The notes under the pieces are model-generated. The model was not told the DNA's origin. It saw only the letters and a list, made by a program, of their open reading frames with translations, and searched no databases. A stretch of 64,000 nucleotides of DNA from Pristionchus mayeri (lineage: Eukaryota; Nematoda; Chromadorea; Rhabditida; Neodiplogasteridae). The stretch's first letter is position 1. Each line of letters begins with the position of its first letter. Both the position numbers and the translations under genes were made by a program. Below, piece after piece: positions 24,170 through 43,024 of this stretch. The stretch spans positions 49,221,257 to 49,285,256 of the forward strand of contig BTRK01000006.1 of assembly GCA_036245805.1 (NCBI GenBank). Direction: 5' to 3'.

Positions 24170-24878
24170 GGTCGAGAAAATGGAGCTTGGAAGCTACGAA
24201 GGAAGTCCCGATATCTAAGCACGCGGGTTCAGAGGTGCCATATTGAGAGGAGGGAAGTACACTTTCTCTTTAAAGATGCGATAGTCCAGCGCAGAAAAGT
24301 GCAGGAGAACTTGATCAAAGCTGAATGGGCTTACGGATGTTTCATTCATCACGAGAGCAAAAGATGAAGTGCACCGCAGGGCCAAAACTAGGCCGGAATG
24401 AGGAAGTAACGTGGACGAATTGAGGGGAAGAGTGAGAAAAAACGAGTGAGACTAATCGGAAAGGAAGAGGAACGAGGGAAAGGGAGCAAGAACTATGCAA
24501 AGTTGAGAGAGAGATTGCTGGGCGTTCACATCCGCTACGGGTCACTTCCGGTTGTGAAGTGTTGCGCGCGCATTTCTTAATGTGACTTTTCCTCTTTTTC
24601 TTCATCTTATTCTTCGAAAAATTTGAAACAATTCTACTAGATTTTAGCTCACAAGCGGTCAACCTGATGAGGTTTGGGATAATTCCTCGATCATACGAGA
24701 ATTATTTACAAAAAAATACAGCAAGGGGGTAGATAGATGCTGGCAGGAGCTATGTAAAACTGATGCAATGTCATGTTATTTCTGTTTTTTCCTTTGTCGG
24801 GTGTTGTTCCAATGTGACATGCTCAAATTTGTAGACTTGAAATGTTGTTGTCTGCATATTATATTTTCCAATACTCTT
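24170..24878. other. Gap between FAAH-A 5' end and receptor gene 3' end
   Basis: No exon is supported. The 5' flank of FAAH-A should hold its promoter, but I see no distinctive site. Confidence 0.4.
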
Positions 24879-27125
24879 CTATTCAGAGTTCACTTTGGTG
24901 CAAATCACCATATTAACTCTCACATTTTGCACTACGTAATTCAGGAATACATATTGACCGATCGAACTTTTATCTGTTTCCATCTCCATTTCCCATTTTA
25001 TGAGGAAGCCCGTGAACAGTGAACGAAAAGGGCTCAGGCCGGAAGTCTCCATGAGTTCTCGAGCATTGTGAAATACTTGTCTGTAGTGTCTGTCGTGCTC
25101 GAATGCGCGATTTTGATCACCGCTCTGAAATGGCTTCCAATTCTGACTAAAACACGAAAATAACTACCTCTTGCTGCCCACCATTGTTAAAATTGATTTG
25201 CGTAGTGATTTGTGTTGATACATCAGGAAAGCGGAGGAGAAAGCGCAGTTGAACGCATGCACCTTGAGAGAAGAGTTGATATAAAGGTAAAATTAAAAGT
25301 TCATCGCGTCTTCGAGTAAAGTGATAAGTTTTCCGGCCGAACTAACTGAGAAGATAACACAGGAAGAAATCGCGAGATTGAAATTGGCTTACCGCAAAAT
25401 AGCCAAAGTCCATGAGCGCGTAGAGTCTGCCGTCGAAGAAGCTCATCATCAAGAAGTAGACATACGCAATGGCCATCCCGATTCCCTTCAAGTAGTGAAG
25501 AACCCAGTTAGTGAAGATGCATAGAGGGAAAATTAATCATCATATTGTATTACGATATCATATTACATTACGAAGGGATTCGGAAAAATAGAGAGATGTA
25601 AGAACAAAAAGGTGTTTTCAGTATTCTTCTCTCGAGAAGAAAGTTTTCGAGAATACAGATCTTACTTTGAGCACGAAACTTCCAAAGTAGATGGGATGCA
25701 TGGCACGCGCCATTTCATACGCTTCGAAGACCTAAATTCAAATATTAAAGGGCTCGAACTACGCGATTTCGGGTAGATCCTGGCCTCGATTATTGAACAT
25801 CAAGAGGAGGCCCACCTGATATCTCGCGTTTAGAGAAGCCTTTGCGTAGAGAGAATCATAGCGTCTCTTGCAATATCTAATTCCGATTGTATTGATCTGC
25901 AACGTACATGCAATCATTGCCTTTATTATCATAACGAAAGCCTTTTCAACAATTTGAAAAGGTCGAAGATGACTGACCACGAGTGTGGAAAGGTCGATCG
26001 TGTTGTAAATGAGCACGCCAAGGATGTGATGGCCAGCGATGTAGATGAAGTAACCAATGAAGGATCCCAGAGAGTACTAAACGAGAGCTCACTCGGGATG
26101 ACAAAACATACACTGTACGAGTCAGCCTCCAAGCAAGCTTCAAGCCGATTTCACGAATAGTGCACGCATGAAGGAGTTACTCACAGCGAATATCGTAAGT
26201 GAAATCAATGCCGTCCAATTTTCTCTCGACAGGTGATAAACGTGCGGCCGCCGCGTGGAAAGTATGCGCTCGAAAGCGATGAACATCTCGAAACAGGAAC
26301 TAGACGCGTAGGTCATCGAATGAATGGCGAGGAAGTGCGGGCGGAGTGCTGCAAAGGAGGAATACAGGAGGAATAAAGGGAAAATTAACATTATGTGACT
26401 AACATGGTCAATGCCCTATCGTTTCCAATTGAAAGTTTTCATGATGGGTTTATAAGTCAGAATCATTCAAATTTGCAAGTTTTCCTGTTCTCCGGGAAAC
26501 AAATCAAAGCCTCACGAGGGTCCAGAATGCCTCTGGGGATGAATCCCTTCTCGTAATTCATGGTTTGAGCGTTAAGCATGACAATGTTCACCAGCACTCC
26601 GAGTAGTGAGATGCACCAGAACGATATCAGATACCTTGAAAATATAGTTTATTCATTTCTGATCAAGCCCAAACCTACTCACACATGACCATTTCCTGTG
26701 GTGAGACGTATGAAAGGGAAAGGGAAGGTGTTATCAAGTCAAGCGATTTTACAGTCGTCAAGAGATAGCGATACTACAAATAGCTATGAGCCCAACTGCT
26801 GCTAGGACTACGGGAGAAAGTTTTAAATTCATAAGCCACACCTGCAATTTGGGTGAAGGGCGCACTTCTGAGTTGCAATCAGCAGAACGACGATCGGAAT
26901 CGAGCAAAGTGTGGAGTGGACAAAGAAGAAGAGTGGATGAACGGGGTAGAGAACCTCCAATTCCGGATTCAATACCAGTATATCTTCATTACTGCACTCT
27001 GTCACTGCTCATTACGTCTAGAGAGCATGCATAATGAAGACACTTAAATTTTTGAAGAAACGGAATTTCGAAATCTAATCTAACCTCGAAGTCGAGTAGG
27101 GAATCGATGACCGTAATCATCGACG
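24879..27125 (-). CDS. Serpentine chemoreceptor, Sre-like
   Basis: Minus-strand exons encode a series of hydrophobic helices, in gene order: VHPLFFFVHSTLCSIPIVVL (about 26870-26980), LSPVVLAAVGLIAIC (about 26775-26843), YLISFWCISLLGVLVNIVML (about 26520-26640), an exon around 26180-26350 with CFEMFIAFERILST, GYFIYIAGHHILGVLIYNTI (about 25978-26075), a loop ending SLNARYQ (25816-25900), FEAYEMARAMHPIYFGSFVL, and IGMAIAYVYFLMMSFF (about 25390-25525). FER-(I/L)-(S/A)T after the third helix and a (L/S)-RYQ motif are hallmarks of the nematode Sre receptors. A charged tail ends at 24879. The first exon (about 27090-27125, MITVIDSLLDFE) is uncertain. The product would be a sensory-neuron membrane receptor. 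Confidence 0.6.
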
Positions 27126-27411
27126 TGAAGGAAGATGATGAATGAAGAAAGCCACAGGAAGATATGTGAGGAGCATGACAATTCAACAATGCGGAAAGGT
27201 TACTACGTATAACGAGCGCTAACGCTCCAAGACCGCAAACGAAATAACTAATTGAGTTTCCCTACGGGCGTTAATTGCTCTCATAATGTCGTGATCTACC
27301 GATATGTCAATGTTCGTATACCGAATCTAACCATTTGATCATTATATTTTTCTAATGTGGTTATGCTATTGGTCTCCTATAATTAGATAGATGACGAAAG
27401 CTTAGAAGGAA

Positions 27412-28432
27412 ATATCACGCCTCTCATGAGAGAATCGAGCAGAGCATGGGAATGGTGAAATTAGTTCTACCCGGCCTCGAGCACCCTGAGACATGTATGA
27501 GTGATCCCCGAAATATTTTTGTGCACAATTCATTTTGGAGCTCCCTACGTAGGGTCGAATATCGGCAACACCAACTTTGAAAGCGGTTCTCTTGGATACG
27601 GTGTAAGATAGAGCAAAATTGACCTCTGAGTGACCCCAACTCATTTTTGAGCTCTATCGATCCATACAAACCATTTTCTCTAAAACCATTTTTTAAGAGT
27701 GGTGCACTGTAGATCAATTTTCTCAAAAATGTAGGTAAAGCAGCAGCTGAAATTTTCACAGTAGATGCAGCTCAGCGAGAGCTTTCCGATGAGTGGTTTA
27801 TGAAAACAATACGAACACATGGGTGCGAGTTGTGTCCTGAAAACATCGTCTGTATCATTTGAATTTTATTTTCCACAGGCATTTCGATAAAAAATCGATC
27901 ATTTTTGGCCGCGCGCTCCGAAATGAGCGGTGTGGAGTGAAATCGACTGTTGAAAATAAAATTCAAACGATTCAGGCAATGTTTACAGGACGTAACTCGC
28001 ACCCAAGTGTTCGTATTGTTTTCGCAAACCACTCATTGGAAAGCTCTCGCTGAGTTACATCTACTGTGAAAATTTCAGCTGCTGCTTTACCTACATTTTT
28101 GAGAAAATTGACCTACAGTGTACCACTCTTAAAAAATGGTTTTAGAGAAAATGGTTTGTATAGATCGATAGAGTTCAAAAAATGAGTTGGGGTCACTCAG
28201 AGGTCAATTTTGCTCTATCTTACACCGTATCCAAGAAAACCGCTCTCAAAGTGGGTGATGCCGATATCCGACCCTACGTATGCAGCTCCAAAATGAAGTG
28301 TGCACAAAAAGATTCCGGGGATCACTCATACATGCCTCAGGGTGCCCGAAACCGGGTAGAACTCATTTCACGATTTCAGCTCCATTCCCAAGAATGGCAA
28401 TTTTAGCTCGATTCTCTCATTAATGGCGTGAT
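27412..28432. mobile_element. 1.02 kb foldback element between two receptor genes
   Basis: ATATCACGCCTCTCATGAGA at 27412 mirrors the right end near 28432. The arms are about 480 bp, with a centre near 27920 of GCGCGCTCCGAAATGAGCGG. It is a sister of the element at 20582-21622. The mirror frames MSWGHSEVNFALSYTVSK at both ends come from the symmetry. Confidence 0.9.
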
Positions 28433-29013
28433 ATGTATTATTTTCATAAATTCAGGAGCAAAAATCATAATTTGGTTGTGTACAATTGCAATCAATCACA
28501 TTTTTTTCGGATTTTTGTCATCACACTATCTATTTTTCACAATAAAATGAACTGGCGGATTTCCAAGCAAATCCTTTTGCAGTCTTGCAAGTGTTGCTGG
28601 TTGCTCATTACCGCAGTCGCTTGCGGAACAATTTTTTGTCCCGGAAGCAGTTGAGTAATTTAAGGGAAAACTACTTTATTGCACGGGCAAATCACCAGTA
28701 TGAAAGTAAGTGTTGTGAGCAAGCTCGTCTCGTTTTGCCCTGACCCACAATTGGCAAGAAAATAGCACCATTGGAAAGAGAGCGAAAGAGTAGTCATTTT
28801 ATCTCCTCAGCATCTCAACTCAATTGCGCTTCTGATCAAGGCAAGCACCTCGATTTCTCGCAGTTTTCCACCTTGAGAGGCCCAATCTACAACCGAATTC
28901 AAAAAATGCCAGCAGTCTTAAGGTAAAAACGAAGGATAAAATGAGGTAGCTTAATGGTCGCAGCTTTATCGCAAGTGACGATGAAATATTATAAAAAAAA
29001 CAATGAGAACAAG
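28433..29013. other. Non-coding stretch downstream of receptor gene
   Basis: AT-rich. No exon chain or structured repeat was recognised. Confidence 0.4.
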
Positions 29014-30729
29014 CTAAAACCGAGATAGCGCAATCGATTTTCGGTGCTGGTTCATCCTATTTGGCTGAGGGCTCTTGTTAACTGGAAGATGTCGTATAAA
29101 GATATTAGAGATGACCTCTCTGAAGCTGGAATTGAAGGCAAGGGCGACGATTGAACAGGCGAGTCCGTGCGAGCAGAGAATCGATTCGGCGATGAAGAAG
29201 ATCACTGAATTATCGATCGGCAGTGCAGGCAAAGTTAAAATCGATAATGATTGCGTCATCATTGCACAATATTTCATCATCATTATGCAATATCCCGTTT
29301 TCTTGCCTGTAACTAACCTGTTCCTGAGTATATTAGGCATGCAAGACGGATTAGAATGAGCAGCACTGGAATGCAGAGGAACGCGCAGAAGACTGAGAAC
29401 TAAATGATTCGCTGTTTTTGGCCGACAAGTTGGGCCCGGGTCCGAAAAAAATGCAGGTTTTTGTCCCAAACATGCACTTTTTTGGACCCAGGTCCGAATC
29501 TCGGACAAGGATACTGAAAATCGAAACGTTACCTGTAGCATAAGATTTCGAATGGCATTCGTGTGAATATTGTGCGATCGGGAAGAAGATGACGACATTC
29601 TCGATAGATATTTCGACATCAACATGATGAGAGCGAGTGATCCTCCGCAAAAGACGATCTGCGTGAACCATTAAGCTGATTGTAAAATACGGACGGCTAA
29701 CCACGGCAATAAATAGAACAGGCAGAACTACTTGTTTGATATTAAAGTGGCCGGCGGAGGGCACATAATATACCATCCATCCTCTCTTCCCCACTAACCA
29801 CATCATCTTCGGGGTTTTCTAAACCATTTCATTTTTAGATCATTCTTCTTTCATTTTAATCTACCTTTAAATATTGTATCATTGTTTGTTTAGAAACGTC
29901 GTTGAAAATCATCTTGAAGGGGACGAGAGACGCTACTAAGATGCAGAAAAACTTGATTGCACTAAATACATGCATCAAATTAAGGATATTCGAATACACC
30001 GTCACTTCAGAGCGATCAAATTTCGAATCGACCCTGTCAGTAGAGCGAAGCGTTGCAGCAAACAGATGAAAAACATGGCCAGAGTCTCTAGAATCAAGCC
30101 AATTCCGAAAATCTGCAATTTTTCGAGCATATTCAATACAGTAGCTGAATATCTTGCAATCATTAGTTAATTACTGTTATAATTAATTAATTAATTATGT
30201 TTTCATGGTATCATTGCGCCTTGGGCGTAGATAAAGTATTATAATTATTATTATCTTACAAACTGTACGTGATAACTGATAGATCCGCAGAGAGTTCCCA
30301 TGCAATAGCCGGCGAAGTACGGAAGAGTCGACTTGGGAATGAACAGACAGCAAATATGCACATTGAAAATTAGAAAGCAGAGCTGAATGTTTTACTCGTC
30401 GTTAGTCGCATTATTTTCACGGTACTAGGTTGGATGAGAACCATGATATCACGCCTTTGATATACTATAGTCGACATCACGTCATAGATCTGATCCGACC
30501 TAGTGTTACACACAACCTGCAAGCCGATCAGGTCGAATTGGAGTCTCGCTGAAGAATGAGACGGTGGGCGGAAAATGATGAGTAATATGAGGAAGATTGA
30601 GAGGAGAGATGAGATAACTCCGATGGCTTGGAGGTAGACCATGTAGGCAGCATCCATGGTGGGAGTGATGAGAATATTGAATGAATCAGACGCATTCTCT
30701 CTCTCAAGTCGATCAACCAGATTTCCCAT
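29014..30729 (-). CDS. Serpentine chemoreceptor, Srh/Str superfamily-like
   Basis: Exon 1 (30517-30729) starts MGNLVDRLERENASDSFN and contains a helix GVISSLLSIFLILLIIF. Exon 2 (30260-30382) reads LPYFAGYCMGTLCGSISYHV, the AGYC-G motif typical of Srh/Sri/Str receptors. Exon 3 begins at 30112 (GIGLILETLAMFFICLLQRF). Further segments near 29880-29940, 29650-29790 (QVVLPVLFIAVVSRPYF), 29520-29650 (MLMSKYLSRM) and 29310-29400 continue to the tail, with ESILCSHGLACSIVALAFN and a stop at 29014. HG-CS in the last helix fits the superfamily. I could not find a fully phase-consistent junction after exon 3, so the copy may be partly decayed. Confidence 0.55.
30424..30504. mobile_element. Palindromic MITE, family 1, receptor intron 1
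   Basis: CTAGGTTGGATGAGAACCAT and the inverse GATCTGATCCGACCTAG. It begins about 12 bp after the exon 1 donor of the Srh-like gene. Confidence 0.85.
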
Positions 30730-31175
30730 CGAAATGAGGGGAGAAGAGATTCTGAAGCTCAACCTCAAACTAGCAATTTGCTTGTGATAACGAGGTGTAA
30801 CACTTTCGTATCGAGGGAGTGAGCGTGTGTTTGCAGTTCAAACGTGCAAATCTGAATAAACTGTAGTTGAGCTAAAATTTATTACGGTAATAGGATACTA
30901 CTGTGCATGAAAACCGTCAGAAGTTAATCCGCCGTATGATCACCAAAAAATATTCTAGTATTTTCACAATATCTTTGTACAGTCATTCTGCGAAAAGCCT
31001 GAAGAAAGGAAGCGCTTAATTTTCATCCAGTGGTTTATCGTCCCCTTTTTACCAAGTATACAGACTGAATTGCAGTGATCACTGAACACAATTTATTGTA
31101 ATTTACTTGCGAAAAACTTTTTCATAAGTACAATGCAACGTTTCAAAAATAGTTCTTGTTCCGCGTATATTTTGT
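30730..31175. other. Gap between receptor 5' end and FAAH-B 3' end
   Basis: A degraded palindrome near 30905-31010 (AACCGTCAGAAGTTAATCCG, CACCAAAAAAT) resembles family 4. No gene is seen. Confidence 0.4.
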
Positions 31176-34100
31176 TCACGTTCCTTTCCATCCGCCAAAG
31201 ATGTGCTCCATCTCTTCCGCCAATTTGATAAGCATTCCATCCGAATATTCCGGTCCAACGATCTGCAATTTTTAAATCCCGATGATCACTATACTCCTCT
31301 TCTGTTCACTATCGAGCAAGAGGCAGGAATGATGTTGTCCACGATCACTCTCACAACTCGCACTATTTTCTGCGAAAGGTATTCATAAATATGTTCCCAT
31401 ACGAGAGAGTGAGGGAGAGAGTGCATGGAATTCAGAAAGTTTTGCTTACCTGCACCCCGATCGGCATGCCGTCCTTGTTGAATCCGACTGGGCACTGCAC
31501 CGCGGGCAGACTCAGCACGTTAAACAGAGAACCCCACGAGAAGTTGAATGCGGTATATAGACCCTAAAACATGTGTCACATTAATGTGGTGGTGAACACA
31601 AGTAAGATTTAATATAGCTCATGATGGTAGCGGACCTGATTGTGAAAGGGAGCGGCAGTTGGGTAGGTAGGACAGATGATGACACCATTTTCTCCCAGTA
31701 GCTCACGGAATTCCTTCGCCAGTTGGTCCCTTTCGAGTCGGAACTGCACAAGCAACCTCTTCTTACCAGTAGATTTAACCAGTGCTCCATTTTACAATCG
31801 CGAATACGTTAGAGACAGTTTCTCGTTTTCCTCTTAATCAACTAATACAGTTTCAAACATGATTTCGCACCTTCTCCATCTTCTCGTCCGAGAGCACCTT
31901 CCACTCCTCCAACAGCGAGACGAAGACAGCTGACAGCGTAAACTCCTTCCTGAATTGTCTCTTAGACTGCTTGAAAAAACTAGGAAAAACAGGCTTATTC
32001 GACGCACTTTCCAAGGAAGATCTTCACTATTTCCAGTGCGGGATCGAAATCTTTATTTCCGTCCGTGAGCAGCTGCTTGGCCGATGGCTGATCGTTTGAT
32101 TGCAGTGAGCTAATGAACATGCCGGTCGCCTTAAAAACATTGTTTAGCCATATTAAAGGCAACTTTTAGCACATTTCCAGTGCTCTCGTGGTAGAGCCTT
32201 TCCGCGGTGACTTCATATCGCTTCTCGAGGGCGGAAACTGTGCGAGCGAGCGCGTCGCGAGTATCAGGACAGCACGGCCCCATGAATCGAGTGGCGAGCT
32301 CTGAAAAAAAGCTCCTATAGCAAACGTTGAAGAGAAAGGTTAGAAATTGAAAAAAGGTAGAAATAGTGACGCGAATAACACTTACTGGGCATGTAAAACA
32401 GGCGAATTGAGCCCTTCTCGATGGGAACTCCGAGCTTCACTTTCCTCACCATTTCACCAGCCATAACCTGAATATTGTCCGGGTTTTGCATTTTTTCACC
32501 CATATAATGCTCGAAATTCGGATCATCGTCTCTTCATTTGCTCACTATTAGTTGCAAGAGAGCAGAGCGTGGTATTGCTTTCCGAACTATGATACTGACA
32601 AACACGCACCCTTGTCATGCCCTCCAAATCCTCAGCATACCGACAGATTGGGCCGATTGTAAGCATTTTCAGGCGAAAGCCAGCGAGTTCGGGAAGATGC
32701 CCAGAGATGTCTACGAGTCCTGTAATATCTAATTAATCTGGCTAATTAGTAAAATGTTATGCCCCTAGAACCAGATAGCAGAACTAGTTCGGAATTTTCT
32801 AGTAACATCACAGAAATGAAAAACCTGTAACAGTGCAGGATGAATCCCTTTTCTGGCATCATCCGACCTGGAAAGTACCCCGAAAACACTTCTTCTGCTC
32901 ACCACAAGACGTTTTCAGCCCGAAAACGCCATTGAAGTGAGCCGGGAATCGAATGGAACCGCCGATGTCACTGCCCATGCCAATCACTGAGCCGCCGGCT
33001 GCTATCAGTGCTCCCTCTCCTCCCGATGATCCTCCAGAGGTTCTCCTGAATCGGTATTATCGCATCGTATCACTAATATGTCCATAATTCCGTACTGAAC
33101 CGATACTGACTGTGCTACAAAAGGAAATTGTAATGCCAAATAGGAATGTTTCCCAAAATTGCAATTGTCGTGATGATTGTATTATCATTTTTAAACCAGC
33201 CTGTTATCGTATGGATTCGAGGTCCTTCCGTAGACGTGATTCGTAGTGATGAAGCTGAGGCACATCTCAGGCACGTTCGTCTTGCACAACACGATGCAGC
33301 CCGCCTTTTGCAGTCTGAGACGAGGTGATTGACAGGGAGTTCACAGTATTTAGATACAAGTACGAAATTTAGGTCAACTTCTCTTCACTCTACACACAGA
33401 TCCAGACCGAGCGAGAGAGTGCATAGAAGGGAGTGACCGTGGGATCATTTCTCGAATTCAGGTTTCGATACCTCTGGACAACAATAGCCGTCTTGGCAGA
33501 GACGCGCCCCTTTCTTGCCACAATACCGATGGTGCAACCGTAGCCCGCAACCTGAAGCCTGATTATCGATTGAATTGTGGTGATCGGTACCTCGATGCAC
33601 TCCTTGACGGTCAGAGGAACTCCGAGGAATGGACGGGAGCGAGCGATCTGAGTCAAATTTGCACTAACTCGGATGAGAACTATGACGTCATGCCGTCTTT
33701 GATGATACATGATACATCAAAGGCGCCATGACGTCATAGTTCTTATCAGACATAGAGCCGTCAAATGCAATCCCCCCTCTTTTTCCGATTCAATGTACTC
33801 TACGGAGATCTGCTTCGTTCATCACCTCTTGTTATGTTTTACCATTTTTCAGCGGAATAAAGAAAAATGTAATATAGTGTCTTACTTCTTCAATCTGTGA
33901 CTGCGTCGCACTCTCTATTTCCTTGTCTACCGATCGAGCCTAAATCGAGAATTATGTCTATATTTTTTCGTGGATAGCAAAACATTACCTGTTTCAAGGC
34001 GGCTTCGAACTTGTGCTCTACCATCGCGTTGATGATCTGGTTCACCTCCCCAATTCGCGAGATATAAGCACGAACTAGCGCTTCGGAGGTCACCTGTGAG

Positions 34101-34503
34101 TGAGTTTGTAGCAACTTTTAGATCCCGATTAGGGTAATCTAGTGATCACTCTACAAGCGCTTTTACCCGGTCGAGTGGTGCGAGTAGATAGAAACAAGCG
34201 ACCGTGGTATAGTTTCGAACTTTTTTCAGATGCATGGTCATCGGTGAACTGAAAACTCACTTTTCTCTCTCGAATAGCCCTAGCTGCTTGCTTGGCTGAG
34301 AGCAGCAGTAGAGGATCGGTTGCTGGAGGGACGGCTTTTCTGAATAAATAGTGCTTAATTTCAAGCATATTTTGCGGATCTTACCGAGGAAGAATCCAGT
34401 TGATCAGTCTGAATACGTATTCCCAGAAGGCGAACCACTTCGAGAATATGATAAAGATAAGGCATAGCCATAAAGCGCCTAGGAGCAGGTAGAGCACGAT
34501 CAT
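31176..34503 (-). CDS. Fatty acid amide hydrolase-like amidase, paralogue B
   Basis: Sixteen minus-strand exons give 536 aa: 34385-34503, 34261-34339, 33989-34093, 33886-33939, 33591-33647, 33472-33551, 33201-33314, 32903-33045, 32610-32719, 32386-32467, 32173-32300, 32008-32129, 31871-31979, 31636-31743, 31450-31563 and 31176-31262. The ATG follows TTTCCAG, a likely trans-splice site. The N-terminal membrane anchor is [17 protein letters not shown]. The triad is complete: Lys134 in VPLTVKEC, Ser209 in GGSSGGEG, Ser233 in GSDIGGSIR. The exon-intron structure is identical to paralogue A, which proves tandem duplication. Exon 7 again uses a GC donor, while exon 2 has a normal GTGAGT donor. B is therefore the better candidate for a fully active enzyme. 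A family-1 MITE lies in intron 4 and family-2-like remnants near 32508 and 33380. Confidence 0.88.
32508..32592. mobile_element. Degenerate family-2 MITE, FAAH-B intron 9
   Basis: CTCGAAATTCGGATCATCGT at the left and GAGCGTGGTATTGCTTTCCGAACTA at the right (shown in part) are decayed copies of the family-2 ends. The centre has lost the CACACTCTC block. Confidence 0.55.
33663..33755. mobile_element. Palindromic MITE, family 1, FAAH-B intron 4
   Basis: ACTCGGATGAGAACTATGAC at the left with the inverse at the right. TGACGTCA is in both arms. It begins about 16 bp upstream of exon 5 in gene orientation. Confidence 0.85.
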
Positions 34504-35344
34504 CTGGAAATTAAATGTTATTGATAAACACTAGTCGAATACAACGGTCTCATCATTCTATTCACTATGTTGCAATTCAACAGATCGAAAGAATGTGTAT
34601 GAGATGAAGAGATGGCGACCCGATTTTCTAACTATAATAAACACGATGAATGCGAAGATCACGCGAATGGGTTCAATAGAGATGCACAATGCACAATTGG
34701 GACCGAGGACACGAACACGCGTAGCAGACCATAAGATATGCCCTGGAATGCGGGATCGACAGGGAACCTACCCACAGGGGTGCTTAGACTATTATGTGGA
34801 TCGAATGCCCCCAGTGGCGCTCCTCGTGCCATCCTTCTACGAGCTCCTAACTGAGTAGGTCAGCCAACACGAAGACCCTCCCTTTTCGAGGAAATATTTT
34901 AATTTATAATGCGAGACGATGAAATTTCGCGGAACACAAATGAATGTGAAAGATTGCCGGGAGATTCTGCATCGAAAATCCGGCCATAAACACACTAACA
35001 ACAATGGAAATTCCGACGATAGAAGGAATGCCAGCGGTGATTTGTTTTCGATGTTGCACAAAACGACAAAAAGTTAACTCCTTTCGACTACTTACAGAAA
35101 CGAATGTTTCACCATTCAGATCAGAATAATAATTAGTTCGCAAGAAACTGATTTATCATCATTTTCCATACATTGGACACGCATAGCTGAAGGGACATAA
35201 ATTAAACACAGGCATTTAAAATGCAAAAAATGAAGGGCGAGATGGGGCGGAATTCGGGAAACAACCGGTAGATCAGCAATAGATAACCTCGCAATGGACG
35301 GACCCTACATGACAACCGCACGATAGCCTAATAGAGTGGAAACA
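34504..35344 (-). other. Possible receptor gene remnants between FAAH-B and the palindrome
   Basis: Two minus-strand stretches encode membrane-helix-like segments: ITAGIPSIVGISIVVSVFMA near 34960-35050 and RVIFAFIVFIIVRK near 34610-34670. They resemble serpentine-receptor helices, but no start, phase chain or motif supports a gene. Confidence 0.3.
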
Positions 35345-41985
<6,641 letters not shown>

Positions 41986-43024
41986 AGTGCGCTGTAGGCT
42001 TAGCAAGAAAATACTCTCTTCATTCTGTTCCTCTTCCACTAGAGTTCGAGAAACGATAAAACGCTCTGTTCATTCTACACACTCTCTATACCGGTCGATC
42101 GGAGAGAGAGTGTGTAGAATGAAGAGAGCGTGGTATTGTTTCTCGAACTTATCTCACAACACATATGAAAGGGAAGAGCGTGTACGGAACGAAACGAGCA
42201 ATTTCTTGTGAAGCCATCGCTAGTGCACTGACAGCTGCACTCGCGGTAGCCAGTGCCTCGCATCTGTTTATCCACGAACGGTTAACCGAAAGTAAACATT
42301 CCAACGCGGACAACGCCTACCTGACAACTGATCGAAGTTTCACAGTGGAAGGAACAAAGAAGATTAAAGCAGGCAAAATGAAAATGAGGATTGTGGATTG
42401 TAAAGATGATATCAATAATTGAGTATTCAGATTTCTCTATTACTATTTTCCCTGAGATCAGATTCACTGCATATTTAGAAGATTGAACAAATAAATGGGA
42501 TAAACTAACGTGTACGAGAAACTGTGGTTCAGCTAAACGATGAAGCCCACACCTTTTTCGTTGCATGCTTCGCGCTTTGTCCTAACTTCCCCTCGGCGAC
42601 AAAGTGAGGCGAGAGCAGGCCATGCATACGCAATCATCATGAGTATGGAAGTATTTCCAGCAGGGTTCGAGAAAGGACATCACGGACTCTTCATTCCATG
42701 CTCTCTATTGCCACTGGTTCGGTCGCGGAAGTTGATGAAGAGACTTGATGAAGAGAATGTTATGGTTTATTGAAACTATACATTTTTTCGAATGCGACAA
42801 AATTGAAACATGAATAGCGAGAAGTTTAGTCATCCCCTGCTTTACTCGCTCTTCTCGTTTCCCTCTCCCCTCTCGCTATCTACATTCTGGATCGCACAAT
42901 ATTTAGTCTGTCGATAAGCATCAGATTCGATATTATTAATTTCCCCAAACACTTGCACTGTTCGCAGCCGCATTCTGGGCATTCTATGCTACCCTAGAAT
43001 TTTCGGCCACATTTCCAGCTGTCA
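41986..43024. other. Unique spacer at the centre of the inverted duplication
   Basis: About 1.04 kb not shared by the arms. It contains a family-2 MITE (42038-42150), an 85-codon frame at 42165-42422 with no recognised domain, and a half family-2-like end near 42663. No gene is assigned. Confidence 0.6.
42038..42150. mobile_element. Palindromic MITE, family 2, in the palindrome spacer
   Basis: CTAGAGTTCGAGAAACGATA with the inverse TATTGTTTCTCGAACTT. Inner CATTCTACACACTCTCTATA pairs with the opposite arm around an ACCGGTCGATCGG centre. This is among the best-preserved family-2 copies. Confidence 0.9.
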
